NCBI GenBank assembly: GCA_963662175.1
Contig: OY759220.1
Span: forward strand, 47,154,136-47,218,135
Length of the DNA stretch: 64,000 bases
Reading direction: 5' to 3'
Source: Aradus depressus
Lineage: Eukaryota > Arthropoda > Insecta > Hemiptera > Aradidae
The notes beneath the pieces were generated by a model. The model was not told where the DNA came from, did not search any database, and saw only the letters and a list, made by a program, of their open reading frames with translations. Made by a program: the position numbers and the translations under genes. This document shows positions 41,451 to 53,460 of the stretch, in pieces (position 1 is the stretch's first letter; the number at the start of each line of letters is the position of its first letter).

Positions 41451-44324
41451 GTTAAAAATGAGAAAAACACTGCGGCTATCATAACTCACGCCGTGAAAAC
41501 TTTGAACAAACGCAGACATTCCCAGACTCACTGCACGCAGAAACTGAGTCACTTCACGCTGCGTATGAACATGAGCGGGTTGTATTCATTTCTGTGTTTC
41601 ACAGAAACTCGCGGTGAGTCACCCTGCGTCACCTCGCCGAACTGCATCTCAACAAACAAGCAGGGCGCATCCTAAGTTAATTTTTTAGGCGTAATGTTGG
41701 TTGGAAAATGAAAAGAAAACCTTAGCCAGCTGCCTGACCATATTTTTGGAGACCGCTAGAATGTAGTGTTGTTTTTCTGGAATAACAAGAAATTTGACAA
41801 CGTCAAGAAAATTATAAGACTCATCACCTCAAGTTTTCCTCTCCCCATGGGGGCGAAAATTAAGGGGTCACGCAAACAAAATCAACCAAATCTTTTCTGA
41901 GAAACCCGATATCATATGTCGTATGATAGCTTTACAAGTAGATATGAAATATGTTTTATACGAAATTTAATTGTACTTAAAATATATTTAAAAAAAAGCT
42001 AATGTGGTACAAAGTTTCTTTGCTTGTAAAACTCCTTCAATTTTTTTTAGCTGATTGTCACCAATCTGTATCTTGTTGAATGGAAACTTTTCTGCAATTA
42101 CACATTTTGGGGTGAAATGTACGCTTTTCACAAAAAAAATAGGTTTTCAAAAATCACTATGGGTTAACTATCCTTAAGTATTCCCCCCTTCCACAAAATT
42201 AATAAATGAGAACATCTGCATGCCAACCGGAACTCTCACATCAAGTTTTATAAAATCCATTTAATGGTTCTTTAGTTAGGCATGGGACAAGGATTTAGGG
42301 GTCAGACAGGAAACATAAAGTGTTTTTTTTTATCTAAAACGCAAAGTTGTAAAGGAAATGTTGAAATCTAAGACTAAAACTTTGTTGTCTCTCAGAAAGG
42401 ATAATGAAGCTTTGGATATCCGAATGGATTATGTTTATTATATGAAAATAATGAAGTTTCGTACCATTGCAAATGTTAGATATTGTCTCCTTGGATATCC
42501 GGAGGTCTTCCGAGCTTTGCCTTTCTGAAAGGCAACTATTTGTCAGCCTTCACAACTTTCAGGTCACAACGAACACTTCTTGTTGCGTTCTGTCTGTCGG
42601 TCTGTCCCCTAAATTCTTACCATACACTTATCTCGAGCATCACCGAACATTTTCATGAACCTTCAAGTATAAGTTCAGTTTGCCATGGGGGGAGGGGGGG
42701 GGGGGGATGTCAAACATGTAAACTTTCCTTTTTTCTAAGGAGGTCGCAAAAGAAGGAATAGTCATGAAAAAAAATTATTACAATTTTACTTTTTGAGTAT
42801 ATCGTGGATAAATGCTAACTTATCTCTTCTAAGAAAAAAAACCTGTTTTAGCATGGTGTAAAGAAGGGATATGGGAAGGGAGGTCTGGAAAAGAAAGAAT
42901 GGGCCTTGTTCTCGGGGGAAAGAAGGATCCATCAATTTGAGGGGGGTCGGTCTTATCTGCCCCCCCTCTCCCCCCCTCCCCCCCCCCCCCCCCCCCCGGG
43001 CAGATATTCTAATCTGGCCGGGGAGAGCAGACAAGGGCTTTTAGCTGTTCAAAGGGGCCCGGGCCCTCCCCAAACTTGCTGCCTCTTCGTGCCATCCTTC
43101 CACAAGTTGAACATAGCGATAACGTACTTCTGTGAAACTAGTTGGAGAAAAAAGGTGAGGCAATTTAAAAGCGTCCAAAACAGCCTGCTAGGGAGACTAC
43201 TAACCTGTAGAAGATTCTCTGACTGTGAGATGTAGATAGACCAGTCTTCTACATAGTCAAGTGGGGTTTCAATTTAAAGAATTTCACAGTTGATTATGAA
43301 ATTTTTTTTTTTTAATTCTGACATCCTAACTATCGTAATTCTGATGGTGCACGAAACCGAATTTATTTCCTTGAAGAGGCGGTACTTTACACTCCACGTT
43401 CACAAGCACCTGATACGGGGACCTCGATTGTGGAGTGGATAGCACTTCTGGCTACTAACCCAAAGTTCAAGCGTTCGTGTCCCAATCAATGTAAGGTTGT
43501 GTTACCTGACGAAGGCCTTAGGGAACGGAGCCCCCCCGGTGGTGTTAGCGGGGGCGAAGCCTCGAGTAAAGCGTGTCTTGAAGTTTCCTGATATTCATTC
43601 TTCTTATAAGGTTTTCTCATCTTACAATGTTATTTAGAGGTATAAAAGTATTATTTTCGTCCTGTGGGGCCAAGGGGATGAAAGTGGTAAGCAGTGAATA
43701 AGTAAAAGACTTGTCTAAACTTTAAGGACCAGTAAAAATGTTGCCCCTTCCTGGTCCCAGGGCTGTGGCTGTGAAGGGCAATGTCTGTAATCATCCTGGT
43801 AGGGAGCATCTGGAACTAATCTTCTGATGGCCATATCCTGCCGTACATAAACATATTGAAGATGCAGTGGCGGCCCCGCAACTAGCAGGTATATCCAGCG
43901 TTGCTAACTAAAGTTGAGGAACGCGGACATATTGTAATGAATAAATAAAACAAACTTATTTTTTTGAAATTTTGTTGATTTCACAGAAACATTTGTGCCC
44001 AAACTACCTGTTTCGGCATTACACAATCGTCACGTAACTAAGACAAGTTTGCTAAATGCGCTTTCCTCCTCCAACTGGAGCTATTTTCATGAAAACATAA
44101 CGTGAATTTCCTATATAAGGAAAACTTTTGGAAAGAATAGTTTCGAATCAAATCCGGAAAACAGGTTTAACGGAAAGACGAAGACTCTACGAAATGATAC
44201 TCTTGCCCAAACTAGATTCGAACCCGAAACTATTTTTAAAGTTCGTTATTTTACTTGCTCTGGTATACGTGGCATTCAAATATTGAACGATACATCGAAC
44301 TTTCTGACCGTTTTGGTTGAATTT
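41451..44324. other. Interval without a recognisable gene; SINE-like head and G/C tracts
   Basis: G13 at 42694-42706 and C20 at 42978-42997. A family C tRNA-like head lies at about 43423-43500 (GTGGAGTGGATAGCACTTCT). A dispersed phrase at 43990-44030 (CTACCTGTTTCGGCATTACA) recurs inverted at 53933-53965. Confidence 0.45.
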
Positions 44325-44527
44325 TGTTTTTTTATCCTTATGTACGATACATATTATCCATGTCTCTTATAAAGGTGTTATCTAGTTATTTACGACATCC
44401 ATGTCCCTTGGAGGAAGTTCTATCTACGAAATAAAACTCAACCCGGACGGGATTCGAACCCGCAAACCAAGGTGAGACCATGCGATCAAAGCTCTACGCT
44501 GTAGCCCGCATGGCCACCATGGCCCCC
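44325..44527 (-). mobile_element. tRNA-derived SINE family B, copy 3
   Basis: Minus strand. B box GCGGGTTCGAATCCCGTCC, then GTTTTATTTCGTAGATAGAA, GATGTCGTAAATAACTAG and a tail ending in an A-rich run (T-rich on the plus strand at 44325-44335). Confidence 0.8.
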
Positions 44528-44589
44528 TTGGTTCTGGTTGGAAGCTTCACACAGGCTACAAAATAAAAATATAGTCTGATCTCATCTTA

Positions 44590-44838
44590 GGGGCGCCGGT
44601 AGCTCAGTGGTATGTGTGCTTGCTTACTGAGCTCAGGATCGCGGGTTCAAAACCCGGCCGAGGCCCTTAGTTTATTTTATCTAAGCACGCCGTCCTTCGG
44701 ATGGGACGTTAAGCAATGGTCCCAAGCCTATATGATGTCAGGTACTCATTAAAGACCCCCTATACCTAACTACGGTGAATAAAAATTTAGGGTGGCAACA
44801 TTTAGGACTCTGATGGTAGAGTCGGGCTCATGTCCACC
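44590..44838 (+). mobile_element. tRNA-derived SINE family A, copy 3 (most complete)
   Basis: GGGCGCCGGTAGCTCAGTGG is a good tRNA 5' half with A box, and GCGGGTTCAAAACCCGGCC the B box, so a polymerase III internal promoter is visible. The acceptor stem does not pair and the anticodon arm is irregular, which argues against a functional tRNA. The body continues to GAGTCGGGCTCATGTCC. It starts 62 bp after family B copy 3. Confidence 0.82.
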
Positions 44839-44895
44839 TGAGTGACGAAAGAACGCGATAGTAGGCGATCTGACCTTGTAGTTAGAGCCCGGGCT

Positions 44896-45277
44896 GGTCT
44901 GTTCTCTCAGATTTTATTATTTTATTTTATTTTAACAATTCAAAAAACAAATGATTAAATAAAATAAAACACCAATAAATATAAAATATAAATAGATAAA
45001 AAAATTAGCAATTTACAATTTCAGGGATGGGGTCATGTATTTATGTATTCTTGTTCCTCGTCTCAGTCACATCTTGGCTTATAATACAGGAATAATGTAT
45101 CTGTCGCCAGCCATGATGTCTTAAATTGTTAATTTATTTATTAGTTTCTATATTTCATATTTATTGGTGTTTTATTTTATTTATTCATTTGTTTCCAGCT
45201 CACGGGCCTGATGATGAGGCCAACCTTCAATGCAGTCTAGCATAAAATAAAATAATAAAATCTGTGAGAGGTCAGAC
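44896..45277. mobile_element. Fold-back (long inverted repeat) element
   Basis: The left arm (44896-45019) and right arm (45118-45277) are imperfect reverse complements over about 125 bases; both hold CACCAATAAATATAAAATAT or its complement. The termini read GGTCTGTTCTCTCAGATTTT and, reversed, GTCTGACCTCTCACAGATTT. The right arm has a 45-base insertion (around GGGCCTGATGATGAGGCC). Non-coding, MITE-like. Confidence 0.7.
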
Positions 45278-46079
45278 TATATATATATTATTTTTTTGTA
45301 ACCTGTGAAATAATCACTTTTCACTAGATCAGCCACCTGAATATTAAGTTGAAAGTGAGTTCCGATTGGACTGTCGATCCACCTAAGTCGTTGCACACTT
45401 CATGTCGAACCAGGTGTCTCTCTGGAACTAGACCCAAAATGAACCGCAACGGTGTCCAAGCACGTTCCCCTCCCAGCCTTCTTTCATTAAACACTCTTCA
45501 GTTTTTAACGCTTTTTTCTTTTTAAAACCTTTCATGGTTTTTTGTTTTTCGTCTCCAGAAGCTGGTCTGGTTTCATTGTTCGATTGGTACGGAAGAGGGA
45601 GGGGGTTCCTCAAATTTGAACACTTCACGCCGCTTTGAGCAAAAACTGTCGATAAATTATGTTTGGACTTCGAAAAAGAAGGCGAGGCGGTAATTAGTGA
45701 TGAGGTATTCAAGAGGAGACCGCTTTGTTGTGAAGCCGTCCGCATTAGCACGTCTAAAGACCCAGAAAGAGAAAAAAAGATGAAGAAGAAACGGTTAAGA
45801 AAAATGTAACCGGGGCAGTCATCACACCGTTTCTTTCACCGGGGGGAGTCTGATGAATCATGAGAAAAAAACAGATGATTAATCCAGATATTTAGCGAGG
45901 TTCCTTCAAGTCGATTAATTAATACAATTTACAAATTTAGAATCTGCGTATTGATGACTCAGCCAAACCAAACATCGCAGACGCAGCCCGGTTCCAGGAA
46001 CTCTAGATCACCTTCAACTTATTCAGTGTTACCCCCTAGTTAGTATAGACCAAGTTATGTAATCGTTTAAAAATTCTGT
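45278..46079. other. No recognised gene
   Basis: A 107-codon minus frame (45428-45751) is unusually long for this AT-rich DNA and lysine-rich at its end (MKGFKKKKALKTEE). It has no family features and no clear splice edges. Confidence 0.3.
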
Positions 46080-46400
46080 ATTGGGATTTCACCGGAACTT
46101 CATGTTTTCCGACCACCTGATTCCAAAAATGACAAAAAAAAAATTCGTCGGTGATTCCCGCCCAATCCAATTACGTTTTGCTCTCTCTCCAATCGTGTGC
46201 AGACACACACAGACAGACTTTTTGCTCTCCCTCCAATCGTGTGCAGACACACACAAACTTTTTTTTTTTCATTTTTGGAATTAGGAAGTCGGAATAAAAT
46301 TCAGTTGAAAACTCTTTAACTTCAGATAGAATGAATGTATTGATAAAAATTGGGTGGGGGGAATTGTCTTCGAAAGCCTCAGGATTTCGATATAAAATTC
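46080..46400 (+). repeat. Dispersed ~140-bp monomer family, copy 46080
   Basis: GAACTTCATGTTTTCCGACC, CTGATTCCAAAAATGAC, a duplicated 46-base block (TTTTGCTCTCCCTCCAATCG twice, at about 46165 and 46220), then AGATAGAATGAATGTATTGA. Confidence 0.6.
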
Positions 46401-47280
46401 CACTTAAATGTAGATTCAGAAGTTCGTAAGTAAGACCTCATTTCCAATCAGGAGGAGAATAATAAGTATATGGGATTTATATTTTGAACCAAAGTTGATG
46501 CGACGTTAATTGAATAATAAATAATTTTATAAAAAATATGTCAGTTTTACAAATATTAAAAATGGCGACAGTCAGAAAGGATAAGGAGAAAAAATAAATC
46601 CCTAAAAAATAGGTCTGAAATGTCATTTTAATCTGCTATAAATAGTAGTGGCATTTCTTGTTAATTTTTCTCTTTATGTTATTTATTTATATTTTATTTT
46701 TTGTAAGAGTTAAATAAAATGTTATTAGTTATGTAGCTTAGTATTCAAATTTGAATCAGTTCGCTTTAATTTTTATTTAATTTATATTTTCTGTCTTGAT
46801 TCCTTTCTCGCGCAGCTGAAGATTTTTGAATTGCTAAAGAGCATTTCCTCCCCGCTTAGTTTCTGGTTAGACAACTTTTAAATATTAAAATGAAAATAAA
46901 AGAAAAAAAGAAGCCCCTTTTATATCTTTTGAATAAATTTACAAATTATGTTGAAAATGTAAATTTATTTAGTCATAGACCACACCTTTGATACAGTTTA
47001 TCTTGGTAATGTTATTCCTAACATCGCCATGTATCATTTATGCTAACAGGCCCCACCGATCACTTATGCGCCTCTTTCCTTGGCTAGTCTGTAGCTTCGG
47101 CCATACTTCATAACCTCCAACAGCCCATCAGTTCCCTACATTTTTTGGTTCCAAATTGTTGAACGTTTTTAGCAACTAGAGACTAAGACAATCCCCAAAC
47201 GTAGATAATCTGAAATATATTTTGCAGAAATTGCCCATAAGAAGAAAGGAATTTTCTTGAAACGGAGACGTGGATAGACA
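46401..47280. other. AT-rich interval, nothing recognised
   Basis: No gene, RNA or repeat identified. Confidence 0.4.
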
Positions 47281-47775
47281 GTTGTTGAACTGAAGGTAGT
47301 ATAGTAGTACGCCCGGTTAGTACCTTCATCTTAGATAGTCCAGTTGAACTGAAGGTCTCTAAGTACCCCCGGTTAGTACCGTACTTCATCTTAGATAGCC
47401 CAGTTGAACTGAAGGTCTCTAAGTACCCCCGGTTAGTACCGTACTTCATCTTAGATAGCCCAGTTGAACTGAAGGTCTCTAAGTACGCCCGGTTAGTACC
47501 GTACTTCATCTTAGATAGCCCAGTTGAACTGAAGGTCTCTAAGTACCCCCGGTTAGTACCGTACTTCATCTCAGATAGCCCAGTTGAACTGAAGGTCTCT
47601 AAGTACCCCCGGTTAGTACCGTACTTCATCTCAGATAGCCCAGTTGAACTGAAGGTCTCTAAGTACCCCCGGTTAGTACCGTACTTCATCTTAGATAGCC
47701 CAATTGAACTGAAGGTCTCTATGTACCCCCGGTTAGTACCGTACTTCATCTTAGATAGCCCAGTTGAATCGAAGG
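47281..47775. repeat. 60-bp minisatellite, about 8 copies
   Basis: Units at exact 60-bp spacing contain GTTGAACTGAAGGTCTCTAA, CCCCCGGTTAGTACCGTACT and TCATCTTAGATAGCCCA. Outer units (47281-47340 and from 47761) are degenerate; the inner seven differ at a handful of sites. As 60 is a multiple of 3, the minus strand has a 188-codon frame with a 20-residue repeat (MKYGTNRGYLETFSSTGLSK). Confidence 0.97.
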
Positions 47776-47924
47776 AATCTAAAACTTTAGATACTACTCA
47801 AATATCGAATAAAAAGTATCGATACCTACTCGTATCGATTGAATCGAGTAGTTCGTTATAATTAATTTTAAAAAATCTATAAATCTATATAAATTTAAAT
47901 AAAAATCGTATTGCATCGAGTACT

Positions 47925-48111
47925 TCGTTATAGTCTTTAGAGTCTTTGATCTCCCTGTCCAATTCCCCTTCCCTTTGGCCGAAAGTCAAATAGGGGTCGT
48001 CTTTAGAGGTTTCTGGATGCACTTATAAACTTTCTTTTGATATATTCATTCTATCGGGAGTTTCATGTTCACACACACACACACACACCCAGACACACAC
48101 ACACATACACT
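47925..48111 (-). repeat. Monomer-family fragment ending in an (AC)n microsatellite
   Basis: Minus-strand pieces CCCTTTGGCCGAAAGTCAAA and GATATATTCATTCTATCGGG are followed by (AC)n at 48067-48111. A further minus fragment lies at 48380-48480 (GCTGAAAACCAATAGGTGTC). Confidence 0.65.
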
Positions 48112-49023
48112 TTTTTACATCCACCTTTACATGCCACATTACCTCTTAGAGTGTCTAGTCTATATCCTTATCCTAATAACTACCTATTTTTACAATAATT
48201 CAAAATAATTATTATTTACTTCAACCATATTGCTTGTCAGTCATTCTCAGTCATTTGTATTTGGATAATTTTTCATTGTCAAACTTTTCTTTATATTATT
48301 TATTGTTTAGTTGGCCCCATTAGGTAGCAGGTGAACTAGAGTATTATAAGACCCAGCTCGTATCCTCAAAGAGTTGTCTAGCAGAGGAAATCTACTTCCC
48401 CAAATAGATATTTTTTTTCTTTTTCTTAAACACTTTTCCTCTTCGGCAATTTTAGCTGAAAACCAATAGGTGTCAATATATTGTGATATATAAAATTACA
48501 CACATTCAAATTAAGCTATTATAAAATTAATTATATTTATTTGTATAAAAAGAGTGAAGTAACAAAATTAGTAAATAAATATATGTAGTCGCATTTTGTT
48601 TTAAAACAACCAACAAATAAAAAACAAAAGACGGTCACAGCTGTTCTAGTTAGTGTGGACGAATCGAAGTTGTCTTGTGGAGGTGAGAGGTCTGAGTTGA
48701 GTTGTGAAGGATGGCAGTGAGTTGTGTTTAGGGTAAGGTGTGATGAACTAAGTAGGAGTGAATTAACAGTAAAATCGATGCGCAGAGGAGGTACTTTTAT
48801 TTATTTTTATGTACATAATATATATGCCTAAAATATAAAACATTGAGATAAATAATGCTCAAAATATAAAACAGAAAGAAGATTGAAATAATTTTAAGAA
48901 TTTAGTTTGTAAGATTTCTCTTTTAAATATGTATGTAGTTTGATTTTTGTTCCAATCTTAGTTTTTAATTTTATAAAGTAGGTTTAAGTAAATAAACCCA
49001 AATAGTTGTTCTCGTATTCTATG
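48112..49023. other. AT-rich interval before the LTR element
   Basis: Apart from the monomer fragment near 48380-48480, nothing is recognised. Confidence 0.4.
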
Positions 49024-49027
49024 CTAT

Positions 49028-49338
49028 TGTAAGTCTCTTAATCTGAATTAATAACAACAACAACTTGAATAATACACTTTTAATTATAAATACTAATAAT
49101 CAATGACATAACATTTTGACGCCACTTTGTAAGTCTCTTGAATATCGACAACACCTTGAATAATACACTTTTAATTATAAATACTAATAATCAATGACAT
49201 AACATTTTGACGCCACTTTGTAAGTCTCTTGAATATCGACAACACCTTGAATAATTCACTTTTACACGCGGTCAGTTTATTTGTTTTTTTAAGATGGCGA
49301 TCACTATAATGGGGAGACCTCAGAGGGAGGTCTCCACA
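49028..49338 (-). repeat. 3' LTR (311 bp) with an extra 91-bp unit
   Basis: In element direction it runs from TGTGGAGACCTCCC to GAGACTTACA, with standard TG...CA ends. A 91-bp segment (period from 49065 to 49156) is present in one more copy than in the 5' LTR. Confidence 0.92.
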
Positions 49339-49352
49339 CTACTCTCCTTCCA
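49339..49352 (-). promoter_or_regulatory. Polypurine tract
   Basis: Minus-strand GGAAGGAGAGTAG lies immediately before the 3' LTR, the position and composition expected of the plus-strand DNA primer. Confidence 0.75.
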
Positions 49353-49473
49353 GTGACTGGATCACGATACACAAGGAAATTTAGACACAATGTGTGAGAC
49401 AGGACTAACAATGTCAAATAAAAGAACACGAGAAGGTGAAGCTAACTTCTATGAATAATTGACTGTGGCACTA

Positions 49474-49800
49474 TCACTTTCTTACTGGAAGGAGATACCG
49501 TGATGGAAAACGTACGATGCGGCCTCGTCGTGAAGTTCTGTTGTGCACTTCTGGAAGTGGCGGTGCAGCAGGTTGTTCCTGAATATCCAAGGTGCCTTCA
49601 GGTGATGGTTGCGGAATGATTTCTTCAGAAAGCAAATAAGCTGGCTTGAGCCTATCAATAGAGATACTGACTTCTCTACCCTTGATTATGACTTTAAAAT
49701 ATTTTTCACAACGATCTTTCACTAGGAAAGGGCCCTCGTACGGTGGCTCCAATCCCTTCTTCACCCGACCAACCCGCAAAAAAACATGTGTGCACGTCTG
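49474..49800 (-). pseudogene. Integrase C-terminal domain (pol end)
   Basis: Last part of pol. It begins in TCTHVFLRVGRVKKGLEPPY and continues EGPFLVKDRCEKYFKV, then VSISIDRLKPAYL, a GPY/F-type module found at the C-terminus of Ty3-group integrases, where it contacts DNA. The frame is disconnected from the integrase core by a stop around 49805. It ends 120 bases before the polypurine tract. Confidence 0.85.
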
Positions 49801-49812
49801 AAGATTTTATTA

Positions 49813-50480
49813 TTAAATAGATGAATATGACTTGTGATGAGCAGTAGTGGGTTTCAATTGATCCATTTGGCGAACTAAGTTAGATGTAAAAGTTTCTGGA
49901 GGTGCACAGCTTGGTTGAGTGTGAAAAAATTCACCGGGTAATCTTAGAGTCTTGCCATAAACCATTTGACTGATAGTAAACTGGGTGTCTGGTCGTATTG
50001 CACTCCTCAGTCCAAGAAGGATTGTAGGTAGAGTGTCTGTCCATCTGATATTATTATGAGCTCGGATAGCTGCTTTCATAGTTCGGTGAAAACGTTCGAC
50101 CTTACCATTAGATTGGGGGTGGTAAGCCGTTGTATGTTGTAGGCGTATTCCGAATGTTTTAGTTAAGGTGGAAAATAAAGATGAAGTAAATTGTGAACCA
50201 CGATCAGTGATTATCCGTGAAGGAATCCCAAATCTTGTAATCCAATGTGTATAAAGGATATTTGCAACGACTTCGGATGTAACGTTTTGACAAGGAATAA
50301 CTTCCATCCAGTTCGTGAAACGATCAATAATTGTAACGCAGTAGGAGTTCCCGTCAGACGGCGGAAGTGGTTCCACAATGTCGATGTGAATTGTGTGAAA
50401 TCGTTCATCTGGCTCTTCAAGGTGGCTGTATCTCAGATTTGGTGTGTCGGTGGATTTTACTTCTCTGGCAGCTAACACAG
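49813..50480 (-). pseudogene. Integrase catalytic core
   Basis: Inserts element DNA into the host chromosome. The D,D,E core is intact in sequence: HIDIVEPLPP (first Asp), IITDRGSQFTSSLF (second Asp) and HPQSNGKVERFHRTM (Glu). Gly in IVGPLP is replaced by Glu. A frameshift at about 50440-50480 separates it from its zinc-binding domain upstream. The reported Met at the start of the open frame lies in shifted sequence and is not a genuine start. Confidence 0.9.
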
Positions 50481-51253
50481 GCCTATGTCCATTTTCTAAC
50501 ATCGTCACGAATGTTCGGCCAAATAAACTTTGAGGTGATTAGCTTCACCGTGGTCTTGACACCTTGATGAGCCAAATTGTGCATGGCTTTAAATGTTGAC
50601 ATTCGAAAGGAGTGTGGAATAAACGGTCTAATGGTTGGCGTTGAAACATCGCACCATAAAGATTTTCCTGACGCTAGAGGATATTTTTTTAATGTGAGGC
50701 TGTGTTGAGTTTTGTGCTGTAGCAGTTGTTCTAATTCTGTGTCATTAGCCTGGGCTTCCGATATGACTTCATAGTCTACATTAGATTGATTAATTTCTTC
50801 AATACGCGATAAGGTGTCAGCAACAACATTGTCTTTGCCTTTCACGTGCAAAATACTTGTAGAAAATTGAAAAATGAACTGCAGTTGTCGCTGTTGTCTA
50901 GGAGACGCTTTTTCATTTTTTTGCTTGAACGCAAAAATTAAGGGCTTGTGATCAGTGGTTATCGTAAAATCACGTCCTTCCAACAGGTACTTAAACTGTT
51001 TGATAGAGAGGTATATCCCCAGCAATTCACGGTCGTAGGTGCTGTACGCTTTTTGTGGATCGTTCAATTTTTTTGAGTAAAACGCGATTGGACACCAGGC
51101 ACCATTTTCGTATTGTTGTAACACCCCTCCAATTGCGATGTCCGAAGCATCAGTTGTAAGGTTCAGAGGAAGATCTACATTGGGAAATGCAAGTAATGTT
51201 GTATTCACCAGGTCCGCTTTACACTTTTCGAACATTTGCCTGGCCTCTTCGGT
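50481..51253 (-). pseudogene. RNase H and integrase zinc-binding domain
   Basis: Continues the pol frame after a stop. TTDASDIAIGGVLQQ, STYDRELLGIY, TTDHKPLIF and GKDNVVADTLSR are RNase H blocks with their acidic residues. At the end, HNLAHQG supplies the two His of the HHCC zinc finger and, in the same frame beyond a TAG at 50483-50485, CVSC supplies the two Cys. The domain is therefore interrupted but not lost. Confidence 0.9.
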
Positions 51254-52588
51254 CTAGTTAACTGGAGAATGATCTTTTTTCTTGGCTCCTCTTAAATAAT
51301 CATGCAGTATAGCTTGAGTTTGTGCAGCGTTTTTGAGGTATCGTCTATAAAAATTGACTAAACCCAAAAAGGTACGCAAGTCATGAACTGTTTTCGGAAG
51401 TGGATAATCCTGAATCACTTTAACTTTGTCTGGCAACGGTGTTGATCCGGCAGTTGTAATATGGTATCCTAAAAAATCCAATTGTTCAACTCCTAAAAGC
51501 GATTTTGAGAGATTAATTCGAAGACCATAATTATGGAGTCGATCAAAAACTTGTTTTAAATGATTTCTGTGTTCTGATAAGGAGTTCGATGCTATAAGAA
51601 TGTCGTCCAAATAAGGAAACACAAAATCTAGCCTTCTCAAGCCAAAACTCATGACATTAAACTCATACAGCCCAAACGGGGTTATTATCTCTGTTTTCTG
51701 TTTATCTTTTTCGATAATTGGGATTTGAAAATACGCCTTGAACAGGTCGAGTTTAGAAAATATTTTGGTACCGTTGAGAATATGGTGAAAATCCTCGATT
51801 CTAGGGATAGGATATCTATCTGGAATTGTAAGGTCGTTTAAACGCCTGTAATCTCCACAAGGTCTGGATGTTCCATCCTTTTTACAAACCATGTGCAGTG
51901 GACTAGCCCAAGGAGATTTTGAAGGACGTATAATATTATTATCGAGCATAAATCGAAATTCTTCTTTAGCTATTTTGAGTTTCAGAGGGTCCAGTCGTCG
52001 TGGTCTACAAAATACTGGACCGCCTGTGGTCTCAATAACATGTGCGACATCATGTTTAACGTTAGAAGGAGTGAAATTTGGTATTGTTAAATTAGGATAT
52101 ACGGCAAGTAGATCGTGGAACCTTGAGGATTTGTTTACCGCACTAATCAAGTCTCCTTCTGAAATGGATGCGACTTCGCCACCAACGGTCAGCTTTGTCG
52201 TACCATCAATTAAACGTTTTCCTTTTATGTCTATTAGAAGATTAAATTCTTTTAAGAAGTCAGCTCCCAAAATTCCTCGCTTTATTTTACCAACTATGAA
52301 TTGCCATTGAAACTGTCTACGCAGTCCCAAATCAACATCTAATATTTTGCTACCAAAAGTTGGATTCTCCGTATTATTAGCAGCATAAAGTTTATAATCT
52401 TGGCTTGGCTTAGATTGTTTTGTTGCGGGTAGTAATGATACTTCTGCGCCACTGTCAACTAAAAATCGCAAACCGGTTTTTCGATCAGAAATAAATAAAC
52501 GGCATTTGCGAAATATATCAGCAACTGAAGCTGCCGTTAGTTCAGTTGCTGTTTCGAGTTTTCCGACCATGTGCAAGGTTGTTGGCAT
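51254..52588 (-). pseudogene. Protease and reverse transcriptase
   Basis: The frame opens with an aspartic protease (FLVDSGAEVSLLP, residues about 43-55). The reverse transcriptase follows, with WASPLHMVCKKDG, CGDYRRLND, FSKLDLFKAYFQIPI (catalytic Asp) and YLDDIL. Between FGLR and LDFVF some 17 residues usual in Ty3 enzymes are missing, an in-frame deletion in the palm at about 51640 that should inactivate the polymerase. The frame ends at a TAG (51254-51256) where related elements have Trp, just before RNase H. The start lies in a different phase from gag, consistent with a frameshift-type gag/pol junction. Confidence 0.92.
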
Positions 52589-53344
52589 TTTTCAGGCTTG
52601 CAATTGACACCAAATCGAAAATGATAATAACAATATTTACCTTTTGGGTCGTATCGTTGTTTGCTGCGAGATCGACTGCGCATAGCACGACGATTTGTAT
52701 TTCTTTCAATTGGACGTTCTCTGAAATGAAAAGCTTCGATTTGTTTTTCTAAGTTGGAAATTCTGGTATGTAGGTCAGTTTGATGGTGAATTGAATCGTA
52801 CTTGGATTAGATGTTGCAACTGAATAAACTTGTGAGTGTGAGCTCATCTCCATAATCTTGTCAGTCATGACAGCTAACTTGTCTAGGCCCTCATCACTGA
52901 TTACTAAAATATTTTTACTGAATCTGGCAATTTTTCAATCCATAAGGTTTTTAATACTTTTTCGGTTATTTCCTCTCCAGCTAAGGATTTCAACCGTCTC
53001 AAAAACTGACTAGGTTTTTCATCACCAATTTCTAATCCTGTGACTAACCGTTTGATTTTTTTTGCTTCGCTTTCCTTAAAACTAGCTAATAATCGGTCTT
53101 TAGCGGCTGAGTATTTATCAGCACGATTCGTTTGAATTATGTCCCATATGTATTCAATAAATTTTGGTTCTAATTGCGCTATCAAGTAATTAAATTTTGT
53201 GTCCTCTGTAGTTATGTGATTAATAGTGAATTGGGCTTCCACTTGATAAAACCAAATTTCGGGTTTCTCTATCCAAAACGGGGGTATTTTGATGCTAACT
53301 CTATCCACTATAAAGCTCTGGCTAACGGGATCTTTTTCAGCCAT
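52567..53344 (-). pseudogene. Gag with CHCC-type zinc motif
   Basis: Capsid/nucleocapsid protein that packages element RNA. The first 146 codons (52904-53344) read KIPPFWIEKPEIWFYQVEAQ and end at a stop. Between 52904 and 52640 the frame is broken. Nucleocapsid remains at 52567-52640: CYYHFRFGVNCKPEKCQQPC, where spacing C-X2-H-X6-C-X4-C-X3-C matches the unusual Cys/His box of the CsRn1 group. The Met at 53344 is about 130 bases from the LTR and is the likely Gag start. Confidence 0.85.
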
Positions 53345-53460
53345 TATTATTACCAGTTCTTAATTGGTATTAACGTAATATTAAAGATGAATAAGAAACT
53401 TACGAGAATATACGTGTTCACGAGAGAGATACGTGTATACGGCACTCGTTTCAATTCACT

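Noticed and set aside
44590..44662. Functional tRNA gene
   Set aside because: Good A and B boxes, but the acceptor stem does not pair and the same body follows the head at three loci, so it is a SINE.
47183..47749. 188-codon minus-strand frame with a 20-residue repeat as a secreted or structural repeat protein
   Set aside because: The 60-bp period keeps any frame open automatically. The four differences between inner units that I checked (G/A, K/E, T/I and L/I) all change the amino acid, so there is no sign of selection for a protein. No splice or start context supports it.
49028..49338. Solo LTR or nested second element at the left LTR, because of its greater length
   Set aside because: The extra length is accounted for by one tandem 91-bp unit plus a 2-base indel, and the 4-bp target duplication pairs with the right LTR.
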